From Bordetella genomosp. 8 (GTDB taxonomy: Bacteria > Pseudomonadota > Gammaproteobacteria > Burkholderiales > Burkholderiaceae_B), in assembly GCF_002119685.1 (NCBI RefSeq), contig NZ_CP021108.1, positions 4,650,001-4,714,000 of the forward strand: a stretch of DNA of 64,000 bases. Reading direction: 5' to 3'. Position 1 is the first letter of the stretch; each line of letters begins with the position of its first letter. The notes beneath the pieces are model-generated. The model was not told where the DNA came from. It worked only from the letters and a program-made list of their open reading frames with translations, and ran no database searches. Below are positions 54,399-63,937 of this stretch, one piece after another. The translations under genes were made by a program, and so were the position numbers.

Positions 54399-54402
54399 CG
54401 CC

Positions 54403-56220
54403 ATGAGCGGTGCCCTGCTCGGCCGGGCGGCATGGATTTCGGCATTCCTGCTGCTGGCCTGCAGCGCCGACGCAACGCACGCCCCCTACGACGACGATGG
54501 CTCGACCGCGTGGATCAGCGCGATGCTCGAAGAACAACTGGCATTGCTGGATCCGATGGTCGGCGCCAGCATGCTTGCCGGGACGATGCTGGTGGGCTGG
54601 AACGGACATCTGCGCAGGCAGATCGCCCGGCGCGTACGCCAGGAACACGAACTGCGCGCCGCCGCGCAATCGGCCGAATCGGCATCCCGCGCCAAGAGCG
54701 ATTTCCTGGCGGTCGCCAGCCACGAGATCCGCACGCCGCTCAATGCGCTGGCGGGCATGCTGGAACTGGGCTTGAAGGAAGCCGCGGCGGGCCAGGACGT
54801 ACAGCACCACCTGCGCGTCGCGCACGGCGCGGCACAGGGACTGCTGGATCTGATCCGCGACATCCTGGACCTGGAAAGAATGGATCGCGGCAAGCTGGAG
54901 CTTCTGCCGCAGCGAACCAACCTGCGCGCACTCGCCCAATCCGCGGCACAGGTCTTCCATGGCATGGCGCAAGACAAAGGCCTGCCGCTACGTGTCGAGG
55001 CCGGCGACGACGTCGACGTCGACGTGCTGGTCGACCCCATGCGGATCAGGCAGATACTTTTCAACCTGGTCAGCAACGCGGTGAAGTTCACCCACGCCGG
55101 ACATGTCACGGTGCGGCTGCGTGCGCGGCGCACACAGGCCATGCGCCTGTCGGTCACCCTGCATGTGATCGATACGGGCATCGGCATCGGCGAGGCGGAC
55201 CAGCGCAGACTGTTCGCGCCCTACGCCCAGGCGCCGGACGGCGCGCGCGTCGAGGGCAGCAGCGGACTGGGGCTGAACATCGCCAGGCGGCTGGCGGCCT
55301 TGATGAACGGCACCTTGCAGCTGGAGAGCACGCCCGGCCAGGGCTGCACCGCGCGCTTCGACTTCGAGGCGGACATCCTGCGGGCGCCGCCCGATGCTGG
55401 TGCCGCCACGCCGGCTTGCCGCGTGGAAAATTCGCCGTTGCAGATACTGGTGGCCGACGACAATGCGCCCAGCCGGCTGTTGCTGCGCAAACAACTGGAG
55501 TATCTGGGACATCATGTCGTGCAAGCCGGCGGCGGCCGCGCCGCATGGCGGCTATGGCGACCCGGTGCTTACCAGGTGGTCATCACCGATTGCAATATGG
55601 CGCAGGGCAGCGGCTACGAGCTGGTACGCCGGATACGCCAGGTGGAATCGACCCAGGACGTGGCGCCGTGCATCGTGTGGGCCTATACCGCCAGCGCCCG
55701 GCAGGATGAGATCGCGCGGTGTACGGAAGCCGGCATGGATGCCTGCCTGTTCAAACCCGTCACGCTGCCGGACCTGCAGCGGCGGCTGGCGGCGTTGCCG
55801 CTCAGGCGCGACGGCCTGCGCGCAGCCTGGCGGCAGGGCCTGCGCTTCGATCCAGGCGCGATCGAGGCCCTGGCCGCCGGCGACGGCGCCATCGCCGACC
55901 GCTTCCTGGCGGCGCTGCGCGATACCAGCGAAGAAGATGCCGCGACGCTGCGGCAGGCCTTGGACCGCCAGGATTGCGGGGCCGCCAGCGAAGTGCTGCA
56001 TGCACTGCATGGCGTCGCGCGCATGATAGATGCCGCCGCCCTGTCGCACGCCTGCGTCACGGCGCAGCAGGATCTGCTGGACGGGGGCGTGGCGGCGGCC
56101 GCGGATGCGTGCCGGACCGCGCAGCAGGAACTGGCGCTGTTGACGCGCTCGGTGCGCGCCTGGATCCACGGCGCGCCGTTCGGCGCGGGAAGGCCATGCC
56201 CAGGTGTTGCTCAGGCCTGA
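54403..56220 (+). CDS. BvgS-like hybrid sensor kinase without periplasmic sensor domains
   Basis: A 605-residue hybrid kinase with the BvgS phosphorelay order: H-box ASHEIRTPLNALAGMLEL (His 107), ATPase domain with NLVSNAVKF and GSSGLGLNIARRL, receiver (Asp 396 in VITDCNMAQGSG, Lys 451) and a C-terminal HPt (His 533 in VLHALHGVARM). BvgS itself has about 540 extra N-terminal residues with two Venus-flytrap domains and a PAS domain; here there is only a short leader, a small periplasmic stretch and one or two hydrophobic segments (residues 7-22 and 52-66). It starts four bases after the BvgA-like gene and overlaps the prpF-like gene at the 3' end by ten bases, convergently. Confidence 0.9.
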   Translation: MSGALLGRAAWISAFLLLACSADATHAPYDDDGSTAWISAMLEEQLALLDPMVGASMLAGTMLVGWNGHLRRQIARRVRQEHELRAAAQSAESASRAKSDFLAVASHEIRTPLNALAGMLELGLKEAAAGQDVQHHLRVAHGAAQGLLDLIRDILDLERMDRGKLELLPQRTNLRALAQSAAQVFHGMAQDKGLPLRVEAGDDVDVDVLVDPMRIRQILFNLVSNAVKFTHAGHVTVRLRARRTQAMRLSVTLHVIDTGIGIGEADQRRLFAPYAQAPDGARVEGSSGLGLNIARRLAALMNGTLQLESTPGQGCTARFDFEADILRAPPDAGAATPACRVENSPLQILVADDNAPSRLLLRKQLEYLGHHVVQAGGGRAAWRLWRPGAYQVVITDCNMAQGSGYELVRRIRQVESTQDVAPCIVWAYTASARQDEIARCTEAGMDACLFKPVTLPDLQRRLAALPLRRDGLRAAWRQGLRFDPGAIEALAAGDGAIADRFLAALRDTSEEDAATLRQALDRQDCGAASEVLHALHGVARMIDAAALSHACVTAQQDLLDGGVAAAADACRTAQQELALLTRSVRAWIHGAPFGAGRPCPGVAQA

Positions 56221-57395
56221 CCGTCCCAGGCGGAAGCCGGCACGTACACGCAGCCAGCCATCAGGCGCCGCGCGCTGCGGCTCAAGGTCACCTTGGTGAC
56301 TTCCCAGCGACCTTCATGCTGCCGCGCTTCGGCGCCGACGCGCAGCCGGCCGGACGTGTGGCCGAAGCAAAGCGTATCGCGCGCGCCGCCCAGGATGCGG
56401 CTGAGGATGGTGCCCGGCACCGCCGCGGCCGCCGCGATGGCGACCGCGCCCGTCCCCGTCATCGCATGATGCAGCTGGCCCATCGACATGATGCGGGCCG
56501 CGACGTCGATCGTCGCCGCGTCGATCGGCGCACCGCTGGACGCGACATAGCTGGCGGGCGGGCCGAAGAAAGCCAGCTTGGGCGTATGCTGGCGCGTCGC
56601 GGTGGCTTCGGCCGCCGTCCGCGCCGCCCCCATCGCCACGGCGGCGTGCGCCCGCACCAGCTCCATGCGCGCCAGCAGCGCCGCATCGCCATTGATGCGA
56701 GCCTGCGTCTCTGTGCCGGTCAGGCCCAACGCCGCGGCGTCGACCAGCACCGCCGGATTGCCGGCATCGATCAGCGTGGCCTCTATCGTGCCGACGCCTG
56801 GAACGAATATCTCGTCGATGGCGCGTCCGGTGGGGAACATGCCGCCGCCCTGCGCATCGCCGCCAGCCCCGGGATCGAGGAAGGTCAAGGGGATTTCCGC
56901 CGCCGGAAAGGTCACGCCGTCCAGCTCGAAATCGCCCAGCTCCTGCACCTGGCCATCGCGCATCGGCACCTGCGCGATGATGCGCCGCTGGATGTTCGCC
57001 TGCCAGATGCGTATGGTGGCCACGCCATCGGACGGCGCCTGCACCAGGCCGCGATGTATCGCGAACGGCCCGACCGCGGAGGTCAGATTGCCGCAGTTGC
57101 CGCTCCAGTCGACCAGCGGCTGGCCGATGGCGACCTGGCCGAACCAATAGTCCACATCGCAGTCGGACCGCGTGCTCTTGCCCACGATCACCACCTTGCT
57201 GGTGCTGGACGTGGCCGCGCCCATGCCGTCGATCTGCTTGCCATAAGGATCGGGGCTGCCTGCCACACGCAGCAGCACCGCATCGCGCCGCGCGGGATCG
57301 GCAGGCAGGTCCTGGGGCAGGAAAAACACGCCCTTGCTGGTGCCGCCGCGCATATACAACGCGGGAATCTCTATCTGCTTGCCTGCCGTATTCAT
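56211..57395 (-). CDS. PrpF-family 2-methylaconitate isomerase-like protein
   Basis: A 394-residue protein of the PrpF family, which shares the diaminopimelate-epimerase fold. Seen: IPALYMRGGTSKGVFFLPQD at the N-terminus, GGMGAATSSTSKVVIV-like DGMGAATSSTSKV, DWSGNCGNLTSAVGPFAI with the conserved Cys, and a C-terminal MGQLHHAMTGTGAVAIA. PrpF isomerises 2-methylaconitate in the methylcitrate pathway. No prpB, prpC or acnD is near, so it may act on another unsaturated acid such as an oxalomesaconate-type compound. ATG 57395 with GGA nine bases upstream gives the normal start. Divergent from xfp. Confidence 0.85.
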   Translation of the reverse strand: MNTAGKQIEIPALYMRGGTSKGVFFLPQDLPADPARRDAVLLRVAGSPDPYGKQIDGMGAATSSTSKVVIVGKSTRSDCDVDYWFGQVAIGQPLVDWSGNCGNLTSAVGPFAIHRGLVQAPSDGVATIRIWQANIQRRIIAQVPMRDGQVQELGDFELDGVTFPAAEIPLTFLDPGAGGDAQGGGMFPTGRAIDEIFVPGVGTIEATLIDAGNPAVLVDAAALGLTGTETQARINGDAALLARMELVRAHAAVAMGAARTAAEATATRQHTPKLAFFGPPASYVASSGAPIDAATIDVAARIMSMGQLHHAMTGTGAVAIAAAAAVPGTILSRILGGARDTLCFGHTSGRLRVGAEARQHEGRWEVTKVTLSRSARRLMAGCVYVPASAWDGQA

Positions 57396-57667
57396 GCACA
57401 TTTCCATCGAAGCTGCTGCCATGCCACTGGCTGGATAGGCGCGGTAACAGGGCTTGCCAGGACCGCGCGGCGGCGGCACGATGTTACCGCCACGCGCGCG
57501 ATGCGTAAAAGCCCGCCGCGCGGCATATGCCTTGCTGCGCTGCGCGATTCTGGCCACGCCACGCCGCCGCGGCCCTGGATTTCACCCCGAACCCGTTCCG
57601 GCAGCACATTGACGTGCGACGGATGGTTTGCTTGCGCCGGGCGCGCGCCCGGCAAGGAGCCGGCACG

Positions 57668-60067
57668 ATGACGCTCTCCCAACCCCCCGTGCAAGTCACG
57701 CAGGACCCGCCGCCAGGCGACGAGGAATTGCAGGCCATGCACGCGTACTGGCGCGCTTGCAACTACCTTGCGGCGGGCATGATCTACCTGCGGGCCAATC
57801 CGCTGCTGCGCGAACCCCTGCAGGCGGATCATTTCAAGCGCCGCCTGCTGGGGCACTGGGGGTCGGACCCCGGCCAATCCTTCACGCTGGTCCACCTGAA
57901 CCGGCTCATCCGCCAGCGCGACCTGAACGTGATGTTCATATCGGGGCCCGGGCACGGCGCCCCCGCCACGCTGGCGCACGCCTACCTGGAAGGCCGCTAT
58001 AGCGAGATCTATCCGGATCGCGGCCAGGACGAAGCGGGCATGCAGCGATTCTTCCGGCTGTTCTCCTTTCCTGGCGGCATCGGTTCGCATTGCACGCCCG
58101 AGACGCCGGGCAGCATCCACGAGGGCGGCGAGCTGGGCTACAGCCTGTCGCATGGCTACGGCGCGGTATTCGACAATCCGGACTTGGTCGCCGCCGTCAT
58201 GGTCGGCGACGGCGAAGCCGAAACGGGGCCCCTGGCGACGTCCTGGCACTCCAACAAATTCCTGAATCCGGTGCGCGATGGCGCGGTGCTGCCCATCCTG
58301 CATTTGAACGGCTACAAGATCGCCAATCCCACCATCCTGGCGCGCATCCCGCGCGAGGAACTGGAAGCCCTGCTGACAGGCTACGGCCATCGCCCTTACT
58401 TCGTCGAAGGCGACGAACCGCAGGCCATGCATCGCGCGATGGCGGCCACGATGGATCGCTGCTTCGACGAGATCGCCGCCATCCAGCGCCGCGCGCGCGA
58501 AGAAGGCAATCTGGAACGCCCGCGCTGGCCGATGATCGTCCTGCGCAGTCCCAAGGGCTGGACCGGGCCGCGCATGGTCGACGGACACCGCGTCGAAGGC
58601 TACTGGCGCGCGCACCAGGTGCCCGTGGCCGATCCCGCCAGCAATCCGGCCAACCTGAAGGTGGTCGAAAACTGGCTGCGCAGCTATGGCCCCGAAGAGC
58701 TGTTCGACGAAAAAGGCGCGCCCATGCCTTTCCTGCGCGCGTTGGCGCCCGAAGGCGATCGCCGCATCAGCGCCAACCCGCATGCCAACGGCGGCCTGCT
58801 GTGCAAGGCGCTGGACATGCCCGATTTCCGCGACTACGCGGTCCAGGTCAAGGCGCCCGCCGCGACCTACGTGTCGCCGACCGCGGTGCTGGGCACGTTC
58901 CTGCGCGACGTCATGGCGCGCAATATGAACAACTTCCGCCTGTTCGGTCCCGACGAAACCGCCAGCAACAAGCTGACGGCCGTATACGAGGTATCGCCCA
59001 AGACCTGGATGGCGGAAACGCTGCCTGTGGACGAGGACGGCGGCGAGCTGGCGCATGACGGCCGCGTCATGGAGATGCTCAGCGAACACACCCTGGAAGG
59101 CTGGCTGGAAGGCTATGTCCTGACAGGACGCCACGGCTTCTTCGCGACCTATGAAGCCTTCGTGCACGTCATTGATTCCATGTTCAACCAGCATGCCAAA
59201 TGGCTGGAGAAGGCCAAGCTGGAATTGAGCTGGCGCGCGCCGATCCCGTCGCTCAACCTGCTGATCACGTCGCTGGTCTGGCGCCAGGACCATAATGGAT
59301 TCACCCATCAGGATCCCGGTTTCCTGGACGTGGTCTGCAACAAGAGCCCGGAGGTGGTGCGGGTCTATCTGCCGCCGGACGCCAACTGCCTCCTCAGCGT
59401 GGCCGATCACTGCCTGCGCACGCGCGACTACGTCAACGTGATCGTCGCCGACAAGCAGCCCCACCTGCAGTACCTGGACCTCGATTCGGCCATCAAGCAT
59501 TGCACCAAGGGCATCGGCATCTGGGAATGGGCGTCCACCGACCATGGCAGCGAGCCCGACGTGGTGATCGCCTGCGCGGGCGACGTGGCGACCATGGAAG
59601 CGCTGGCCGCCGTCCAGATCCTGAAGGAAAGATGCGAAGGGCTGAAGATCCGCTTCGTGAACGTCGTCGACCTGTTCCGCCTCATGCCGGACACCGATCA
59701 TCCGCATGGCCTGTCGGACCGCGACTTCGATTCGTTATTCACCACGGACAAACCCGTGATCTTCAACTTCCACTCCTACGCGACGCTGGTACACAAGCTG
59801 ACCTACCGCCGGCGCAACCACGAGAACATCCACGTGCATGGCTACCAGGAAAAGGGAAGCATCAACACGCCCTTCGAGCTGGCCATGCTGAACCAGATAG
59901 ACCGCTTCCACCTGGCCATCGACGCGATCGATCGCGTGCCGGCGCTGCAGAGCCGTGGCGCGCACGTCAAGGAATGGCTGCGCGATCAGATCATCGTCCA
60001 CACGGATCACGCGCATGCCGAGGGCATAGACCGCGACGATATCCGCGACTGGACGTGGTCGACGTAA
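57668..60067 (+). CDS. xfp: Phosphoketolase
   Basis: A 799-residue thiamine diphosphate enzyme splitting xylulose-5-phosphate and/or fructose-6-phosphate to acetyl phosphate. The two family signatures are present: [20 protein letters not shown] and [20 protein letters not shown], the latter including the TPP-binding Asp/Glu; [21 protein letters not shown] also matches. AAGGAG lies about nine bases before ATG 57668, and the frame upstream is not coding. Acetyl phosphate is the substrate of the acetate kinase gene that follows, so the pair forms an ATP-yielding bypass. Confidence 0.95.
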   Translation: MTLSQPPVQVTQDPPPGDEELQAMHAYWRACNYLAAGMIYLRANPLLREPLQADHFKRRLLGHWGSDPGQSFTLVHLNRLIRQRDLNVMFISGPGHGAPATLAHAYLEGRYSEIYPDRGQDEAGMQRFFRLFSFPGGIGSHCTPETPGSIHEGGELGYSLSHGYGAVFDNPDLVAAVMVGDGEAETGPLATSWHSNKFLNPVRDGAVLPILHLNGYKIANPTILARIPREELEALLTGYGHRPYFVEGDEPQAMHRAMAATMDRCFDEIAAIQRRAREEGNLERPRWPMIVLRSPKGWTGPRMVDGHRVEGYWRAHQVPVADPASNPANLKVVENWLRSYGPEELFDEKGAPMPFLRALAPEGDRRISANPHANGGLLCKALDMPDFRDYAVQVKAPAATYVSPTAVLGTFLRDVMARNMNNFRLFGPDETASNKLTAVYEVSPKTWMAETLPVDEDGGELAHDGRVMEMLSEHTLEGWLEGYVLTGRHGFFATYEAFVHVIDSMFNQHAKWLEKAKLELSWRAPIPSLNLLITSLVWRQDHNGFTHQDPGFLDVVCNKSPEVVRVYLPPDANCLLSVADHCLRTRDYVNVIVADKQPHLQYLDLDSAIKHCTKGIGIWEWASTDHGSEPDVVIACAGDVATMEALAAVQILKERCEGLKIRFVNVVDLFRLMPDTDHPHGLSDRDFDSLFTTDKPVIFNFHSYATLVHKLTYRRRNHENIHVHGYQEKGSINTPFELAMLNQIDRFHLAIDAIDRVPALQSRGAHVKEWLRDQIIVHTDHAHAEGIDRDDIRDWTWST

Positions 60068-60075
60068 GCCAACCG

Positions 60076-60109
60076 GGAGACCGGCGCGGCCGACACCGCG
60101 CCGGTCTCC
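60076..60109. other. Perfect 14-bp hairpin between xfp and ackA
   Basis: GGAGACCGGCGCGG (60076-60089), loop CCGACA, CCGCGCCGGTCTCC (60096-60109). No T-run follows on either strand, so it is not a normal terminator; it probably protects the 3' end of xfp message or sets different expression of the two genes. Confidence 0.7.
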
Positions 60110-60132
60110 GCACCATCCAACGAGGTTGCCGA

Positions 60133-61272
60133 ATGCCTGCCGACTTATCCCCCATCCTGGTGCTCAATAGCGGGTCGTCATCGCTGAAATTCGCGCTGTT
60201 TCGCCCAGACGGCAACGATGAAACCGCCGTGGCCGAAGGCGCGGCCGAACAAGTCGGGCGCGCCGACGGGCATCTGCGGGTACGCGACGCCGGGGGCAAG
60301 ATACTGGTCGAACAGGATCACGACATGCCCACGCAGGCTCATGCGCTGGATATCCTGGCGCGCACGCTGGCGGAGGTCAGGCTGGGCCCGCCGGCGGCGG
60401 TCGGCCATCGCATCGTGCACGGGGGCCCGCACCTGCGCGATCACCAGGCGCTGACGCCCGATGTCATGGCGCAGTTGCGCCAGGCCGTACATTTCGCGCC
60501 GCTGCATATTCCCGTGGCCCTGGAGCTGGCCGAGCGCGCCCGCACGCTCTGGCCGCGGGCCGGGCAGTACGCCTGCTTCGACACGGCCTTCCATCAGACC
60601 ATGCCGGCGCGCGCCACCCGCCTGCCCTTGCCCGCCCGCTATGCCGAAGCCGGCGTGGCGCGCTACGGTTTCCACGGGCTTTCCTACGAATCGCTGGTGC
60701 GCCGTCTGGGCGCCGACCTGCCCTCCAGGGCCGTGTTCGCGCACCTGGGCAATGGCGCCAGCCTGTGCGCCGTGCAGGATGGGAGGTCGATCGACACCAC
60801 GATGGGCATGACGCCCGCCGGCGGCATCCCGATGGGGTCGCGCAGCGGCGACCTGGATCCAGGCGTGATCCTGTACCTCATGCGCACGGAGCAACTGGAT
60901 GCCGACAGCCTCGAAACGCTGATCAATCGCGAAAGCGGGCTGGCCGGCATGGCCGAAGGCGAAAGCGACATGCAGGCGTTGCTGACTCGCCGTGCGGCCG
61001 GCGATGCGCACGCCGCGCTTGCGGTCGACGTTTTCACCACCGCGGTCGGCAAGCAGATAGGCGCCTATGCGGCCCTGATGGGCGGCATCGACCTGCTGGT
61101 CTTCACGGGCGGCATCGGCGAGCATAGCGCCGACATCCGCCGCCGCATCGTCGCGCCGCTGGGCTTCCTGGGTATCGGGCCGGCGGTGCCCGGCCCGGCC
61201 GTCATGGTGGTCGCCACCGAAGAAGAACGGCAGATGGCGCGCCATTGCCGCCAGCTGATGTCGCGGGCCTGA
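60133..61272 (+). CDS. ackA: Acetate kinase
   Basis: A 379-residue ASKHA-fold kinase that converts acetyl phosphate and ADP to acetate and ATP. Family blocks: ILVLNSGSSSLKFALF, AVGHRIVHGGP, ACFDTAFHQTMP, FAHLGNGASLCAV, DTTMGMTPAGGIPMGSRSGD and DLLVFTGGIGEHS. No phosphotransacetylase gene is next to it; with the phosphoketolase it makes ATP without acetyl-CoA. GAGG precedes ATG 60133. Confidence 0.95.
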   Translation: MPADLSPILVLNSGSSSLKFALFRPDGNDETAVAEGAAEQVGRADGHLRVRDAGGKILVEQDHDMPTQAHALDILARTLAEVRLGPPAAVGHRIVHGGPHLRDHQALTPDVMAQLRQAVHFAPLHIPVALELAERARTLWPRAGQYACFDTAFHQTMPARATRLPLPARYAEAGVARYGFHGLSYESLVRRLGADLPSRAVFAHLGNGASLCAVQDGRSIDTTMGMTPAGGIPMGSRSGDLDPGVILYLMRTEQLDADSLETLINRESGLAGMAEGESDMQALLTRRAAGDAHAALAVDVFTTAVGKQIGAYAALMGGIDLLVFTGGIGEHSADIRRRIVAPLGFLGIGPAVPGPAVMVVATEEERQMARHCRQLMSRA

Positions 61273-61321
61273 TGTCCCGGCAGGATCGACCACCGGTGCG
61301 CGCGGCACGGCACGCCAACCG

Positions 61322-61357
61322 TCAACCGCGCCAACTGCGTCAACGGCGCCAACTGCA
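61322..61357 (+). repeat. Four 9-bp tandem repeats before cydA
   Basis: Consecutive units TCAACCGCG, CCAACTGCG, TCAACGGCG, CCAACTGCA, consensus YCAACNGCR, each exactly nine bases; a further CCAAC lies at 61315. Nine-base phase preserves reading frame and nearly matches helical pitch, so it could be a protein-binding array or a slipped-copy relic. It lies between ackA and cydA. Confidence 0.65.
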
Positions 61358-61386
61358 CCGTATCCCGACAGGGGGTACTGAGCCTG

Positions 61387-61410
61387 TACCGCCGCCCGAC
61401 GGCGGCGGTA
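61387..61410. promoter_or_regulatory. 10-bp hairpin in cydA leader
   Basis: TACCGCCGCC (61387-61396), loop CGAC, GGCGGCGGTA (61401-61410), 53 bases before the cydA start and after the tandem repeats. No T-run follows, so it is more likely a leader-RNA structure or protein site than a terminator. Confidence 0.5.
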
Positions 61411-61462
61411 TGCTGGGCGCCACCACAACCGCGGGCCGGCACGCGTCCCGGAGGAAACAACC

Positions 61463-62908
61463 ATGTTAGGCCTGGATGCCTTGACCCTGGCCCGGATACA
61501 GTTCGGGTTCACCATTTCCTTCCACATCATTTTTCCGGCGATCACGATAGGCCTTGCCAGTTATCTGGCCGTGCTGGAAGGGTTGTGGCTGGCCACGCGC
61601 AAGACGCTGTACCGCGACCTGTACCACTACTGGTTGAAGATCTTCGCCGTGAACTTCGGCATGGGCGTGGTGTCGGGCCTGGTGATGGCCTATCAGTTCG
61701 GCACCAACTGGAGCTACTTTTCGACCTTCGCGGGCGGCATCACCGGTCCCTTGCTGGCCTACGAGGTGTTGACGGCATTCTTCCTGGAAGCGGGCTTCCT
61801 GGGCGTCATGTTGTTCGGCTGGAATCGCGTGGGCCCGGGCCTGCACATGCTGTCGACTGTCATGGTCGCCATCGGAACGCTGATATCCGCCACCTGGATA
61901 CTGGCATCCAACAGTTGGATGCAGACCCCGCAGGGCTACGAAATCATCGACGGCCGCGCCGTCCCGGTGGATTGGCTGCAGGTCATCTTCAATCCCTCCT
62001 TCCCCTATCGCCTGGCGCACATGGTGGTGGCCGCCTACCTGAGCACCGCGCTGCTGGTCGGCGCCAGCGCCGCCTGGCACCTGCTGCGCGGCCAGGGCAC
62101 GCCGGCGGTGCGCAAGATGTTGTCCATGGCCTTGTGGATGGCATTGCTGGTGGCGCCCGTGCAGGCCCTGATCGGCGACATGCACGGCATCAACACGCTG
62201 GCGCACCAGCCCGCCAAGATCGCCGCGATCGAAGGCCACTGGGAACAGCCCGCGCCCGGCGCGGGCGCGCCGCTGCTGCTGTTCGGCATACCCGACATGG
62301 CCGAACAGGAAACCCGCTACAAGCTGGAAGTGCCGCGCCTCGGCAGCCTGATCCTGACGCACTCCTGGGACGGCAAGGTGCCCAGCCTGAACGAGTTCGC
62401 GCCCGCCGACCGCCCCAATGCCACCGTGGTGTTCTGGACGTTCCGCGCGATGGTGGGACTGGGCGTGCTGATGATACTGCTGGGCGTGTGGGGGCTGTGG
62501 CTGCGGCGCGGACAGCGGCTGTACACGCAGCGCGGCTTCCTGCGCTTCGCCTTGTGCATGGGGCCGGCGGGCCTGGCCGCCATCCTGGCCGGCTGGATGA
62601 CCACGGAAATCGGGCGCCAGCCCTGGGTCGTCTACGGGGTGATGCGTACGGCCGACGCCGTATCGCCGCATGGCGCCGGCCAGTTGGGCTTCACGCTGGC
62701 ACTGTTCGTCGTCGTGTACTTCGTGGTGTTCGGCGCGGGCGTGGCCTATATGCTGAAGCTGATCCGCAAGGGGCCGCAAGGCGACCACGGCGACGCGCCC
62801 CCCGATGGCGGGCCGGGCGAGGAGCACCACGCCATGCGGCCGCTGTCCGCGGCGTCAGACGACACGCGCCCGCCGGCCGCCGCATTGGCATCGGCATCGG
62901 GGAGCTGA
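61463..62908 (+). CDS. cydA: Cytochrome bd-type quinol oxidase subunit I (CioA-like)
   Basis: A 481-residue subunit of the bd oxidase. Heme ligands are His near residue 19 (TISFHIIFPAITIG), His in YRLAHMVVAAYL and Met in LAGWMTTEIGRQPW; the quinol loop is short, as in cyanide-insensitive CioA rather than long-loop CydA. High oxygen affinity and resistance to cyanide and NO are typical. GGAGGAAACAACC precedes the ATG. The last 40 residues are a disordered Ala/Ser-rich tail. Confidence 0.94.
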   Translation: MLGLDALTLARIQFGFTISFHIIFPAITIGLASYLAVLEGLWLATRKTLYRDLYHYWLKIFAVNFGMGVVSGLVMAYQFGTNWSYFSTFAGGITGPLLAYEVLTAFFLEAGFLGVMLFGWNRVGPGLHMLSTVMVAIGTLISATWILASNSWMQTPQGYEIIDGRAVPVDWLQVIFNPSFPYRLAHMVVAAYLSTALLVGASAAWHLLRGQGTPAVRKMLSMALWMALLVAPVQALIGDMHGINTLAHQPAKIAAIEGHWEQPAPGAGAPLLLFGIPDMAEQETRYKLEVPRLGSLILTHSWDGKVPSLNEFAPADRPNATVVFWTFRAMVGLGVLMILLGVWGLWLRRGQRLYTQRGFLRFALCMGPAGLAAILAGWMTTEIGRQPWVVYGVMRTADAVSPHGAGQLGFTLALFVVVYFVVFGAGVAYMLKLIRKGPQGDHGDAPPDGGPGEEHHAMRPLSAASDDTRPPAAALASASGS

Positions 62909-62910
62909 AC

Positions 62911-63918
62911 ATGGGTATCGATCTTCCGCTGATCTGGGCCGTCATCATCCTGTTCGGCGTCATGATGTACGTGATCATGGACGGCTTCGACCTCGGCATA
63001 GGCATCCTGTTTCCCTTCTTCCCCGCCAAGGAAGACCGCGACACCATGATGAACACCGTGGCGCCGGTGTGGGACGGCAACGAAACCTGGCTGGTCCTGG
63101 GCGGCGCCGGGCTGCTCGCCGCCTTCCCGCTTGCCTACAGCGTGGTGTTGAGCGCGCTCTACCTGCCCATCATCCTGATGCTGATCGGCCTGGTGTTTCG
63201 CGGCGTCGCCTTTGAGTTCCGCTTCAAGGCCAGCGACGAGCACCGGCACTGGTGGGACAAGGCCTTCATCTGCGGTTCGGTGCTGGCGACGTTTTTCCAG
63301 GGCGTGACCCTGGGGGCGTACATCGGCGGCATCAAGGTGGCCAACGGCGCTTACGCCGGGGGTGCCTTCGATTGGCTGACGCCGTTCAGCGTATTCACCG
63401 GCATCGCGCTGCTGGCCGCCTACGCCCTGCTGGGCAGCACCTGGCTGGTGATGAAGACCGACGACACCCTGCTGGCGCGCGCCCGCGCCATGGCGACGGG
63501 CTCGGCCTGGGCCGTGCTGGCCGCCATCGTGGTGATCAGCGTCTGGACCCCGCTGCTGGATCCGGGCATCGCCCATCGCTGGTTCAGCCTGCCCAACCTG
63601 TTCTATTTCGCTCCGGTGCCGCTGCTGGTGCTGGCCTGCGTGTACCTGCTGGTCAGGACCGTGCGGCGCGACGCGCACGCGGCGCCTTTCGTCTGCGCGC
63701 TGGGATTGGTGTTCCTGGGCTATACAGGCCTGGGCATCAGCGTGTGGCCCAACGTCATCCCGCCGGGCGTGTCGATCTGGGATGCGGCGGCGCCGCCACA
63801 AAGCATGGGATTCGCACTGGTGGGCGCCCTGCTGATCGTGCCGGTCATCCTCATGTACACCGCCTGGGGGTACTACGTCTTCCGCGGCAAGGTGCGGCGC
63901 GGCGAAGGCTATCACTGA
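62911..63918 (+). CDS. cydB: Cytochrome bd-type quinol oxidase subunit II (CioB-like)
   Basis: A 335-residue membrane subunit with about eight or nine helices. Family motifs: MDGFDLGIGILFPF near the N-terminus, VWDGNETWLVLGGAGLLAAFP, FRGVAFEFRFK and GLGISVWPNVIPPGVSIWDAAAP. It pairs with subunit I; the start lies two bases after the cydA stop with GGGGAG before it. Belongs to the same CioAB-like subclass. Confidence 0.95.
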   Translation: MGIDLPLIWAVIILFGVMMYVIMDGFDLGIGILFPFFPAKEDRDTMMNTVAPVWDGNETWLVLGGAGLLAAFPLAYSVVLSALYLPIILMLIGLVFRGVAFEFRFKASDEHRHWWDKAFICGSVLATFFQGVTLGAYIGGIKVANGAYAGGAFDWLTPFSVFTGIALLAAYALLGSTWLVMKTDDTLLARARAMATGSAWAVLAAIVVISVWTPLLDPGIAHRWFSLPNLFYFAPVPLLVLACVYLLVRTVRRDAHAAPFVCALGLVFLGYTGLGISVWPNVIPPGVSIWDAAAPPQSMGFALVGALLIVPVILMYTAWGYYVFRGKVRRGEGYH

Positions 63919-63937
63919 GGCGGCCCGACGGAATCCC

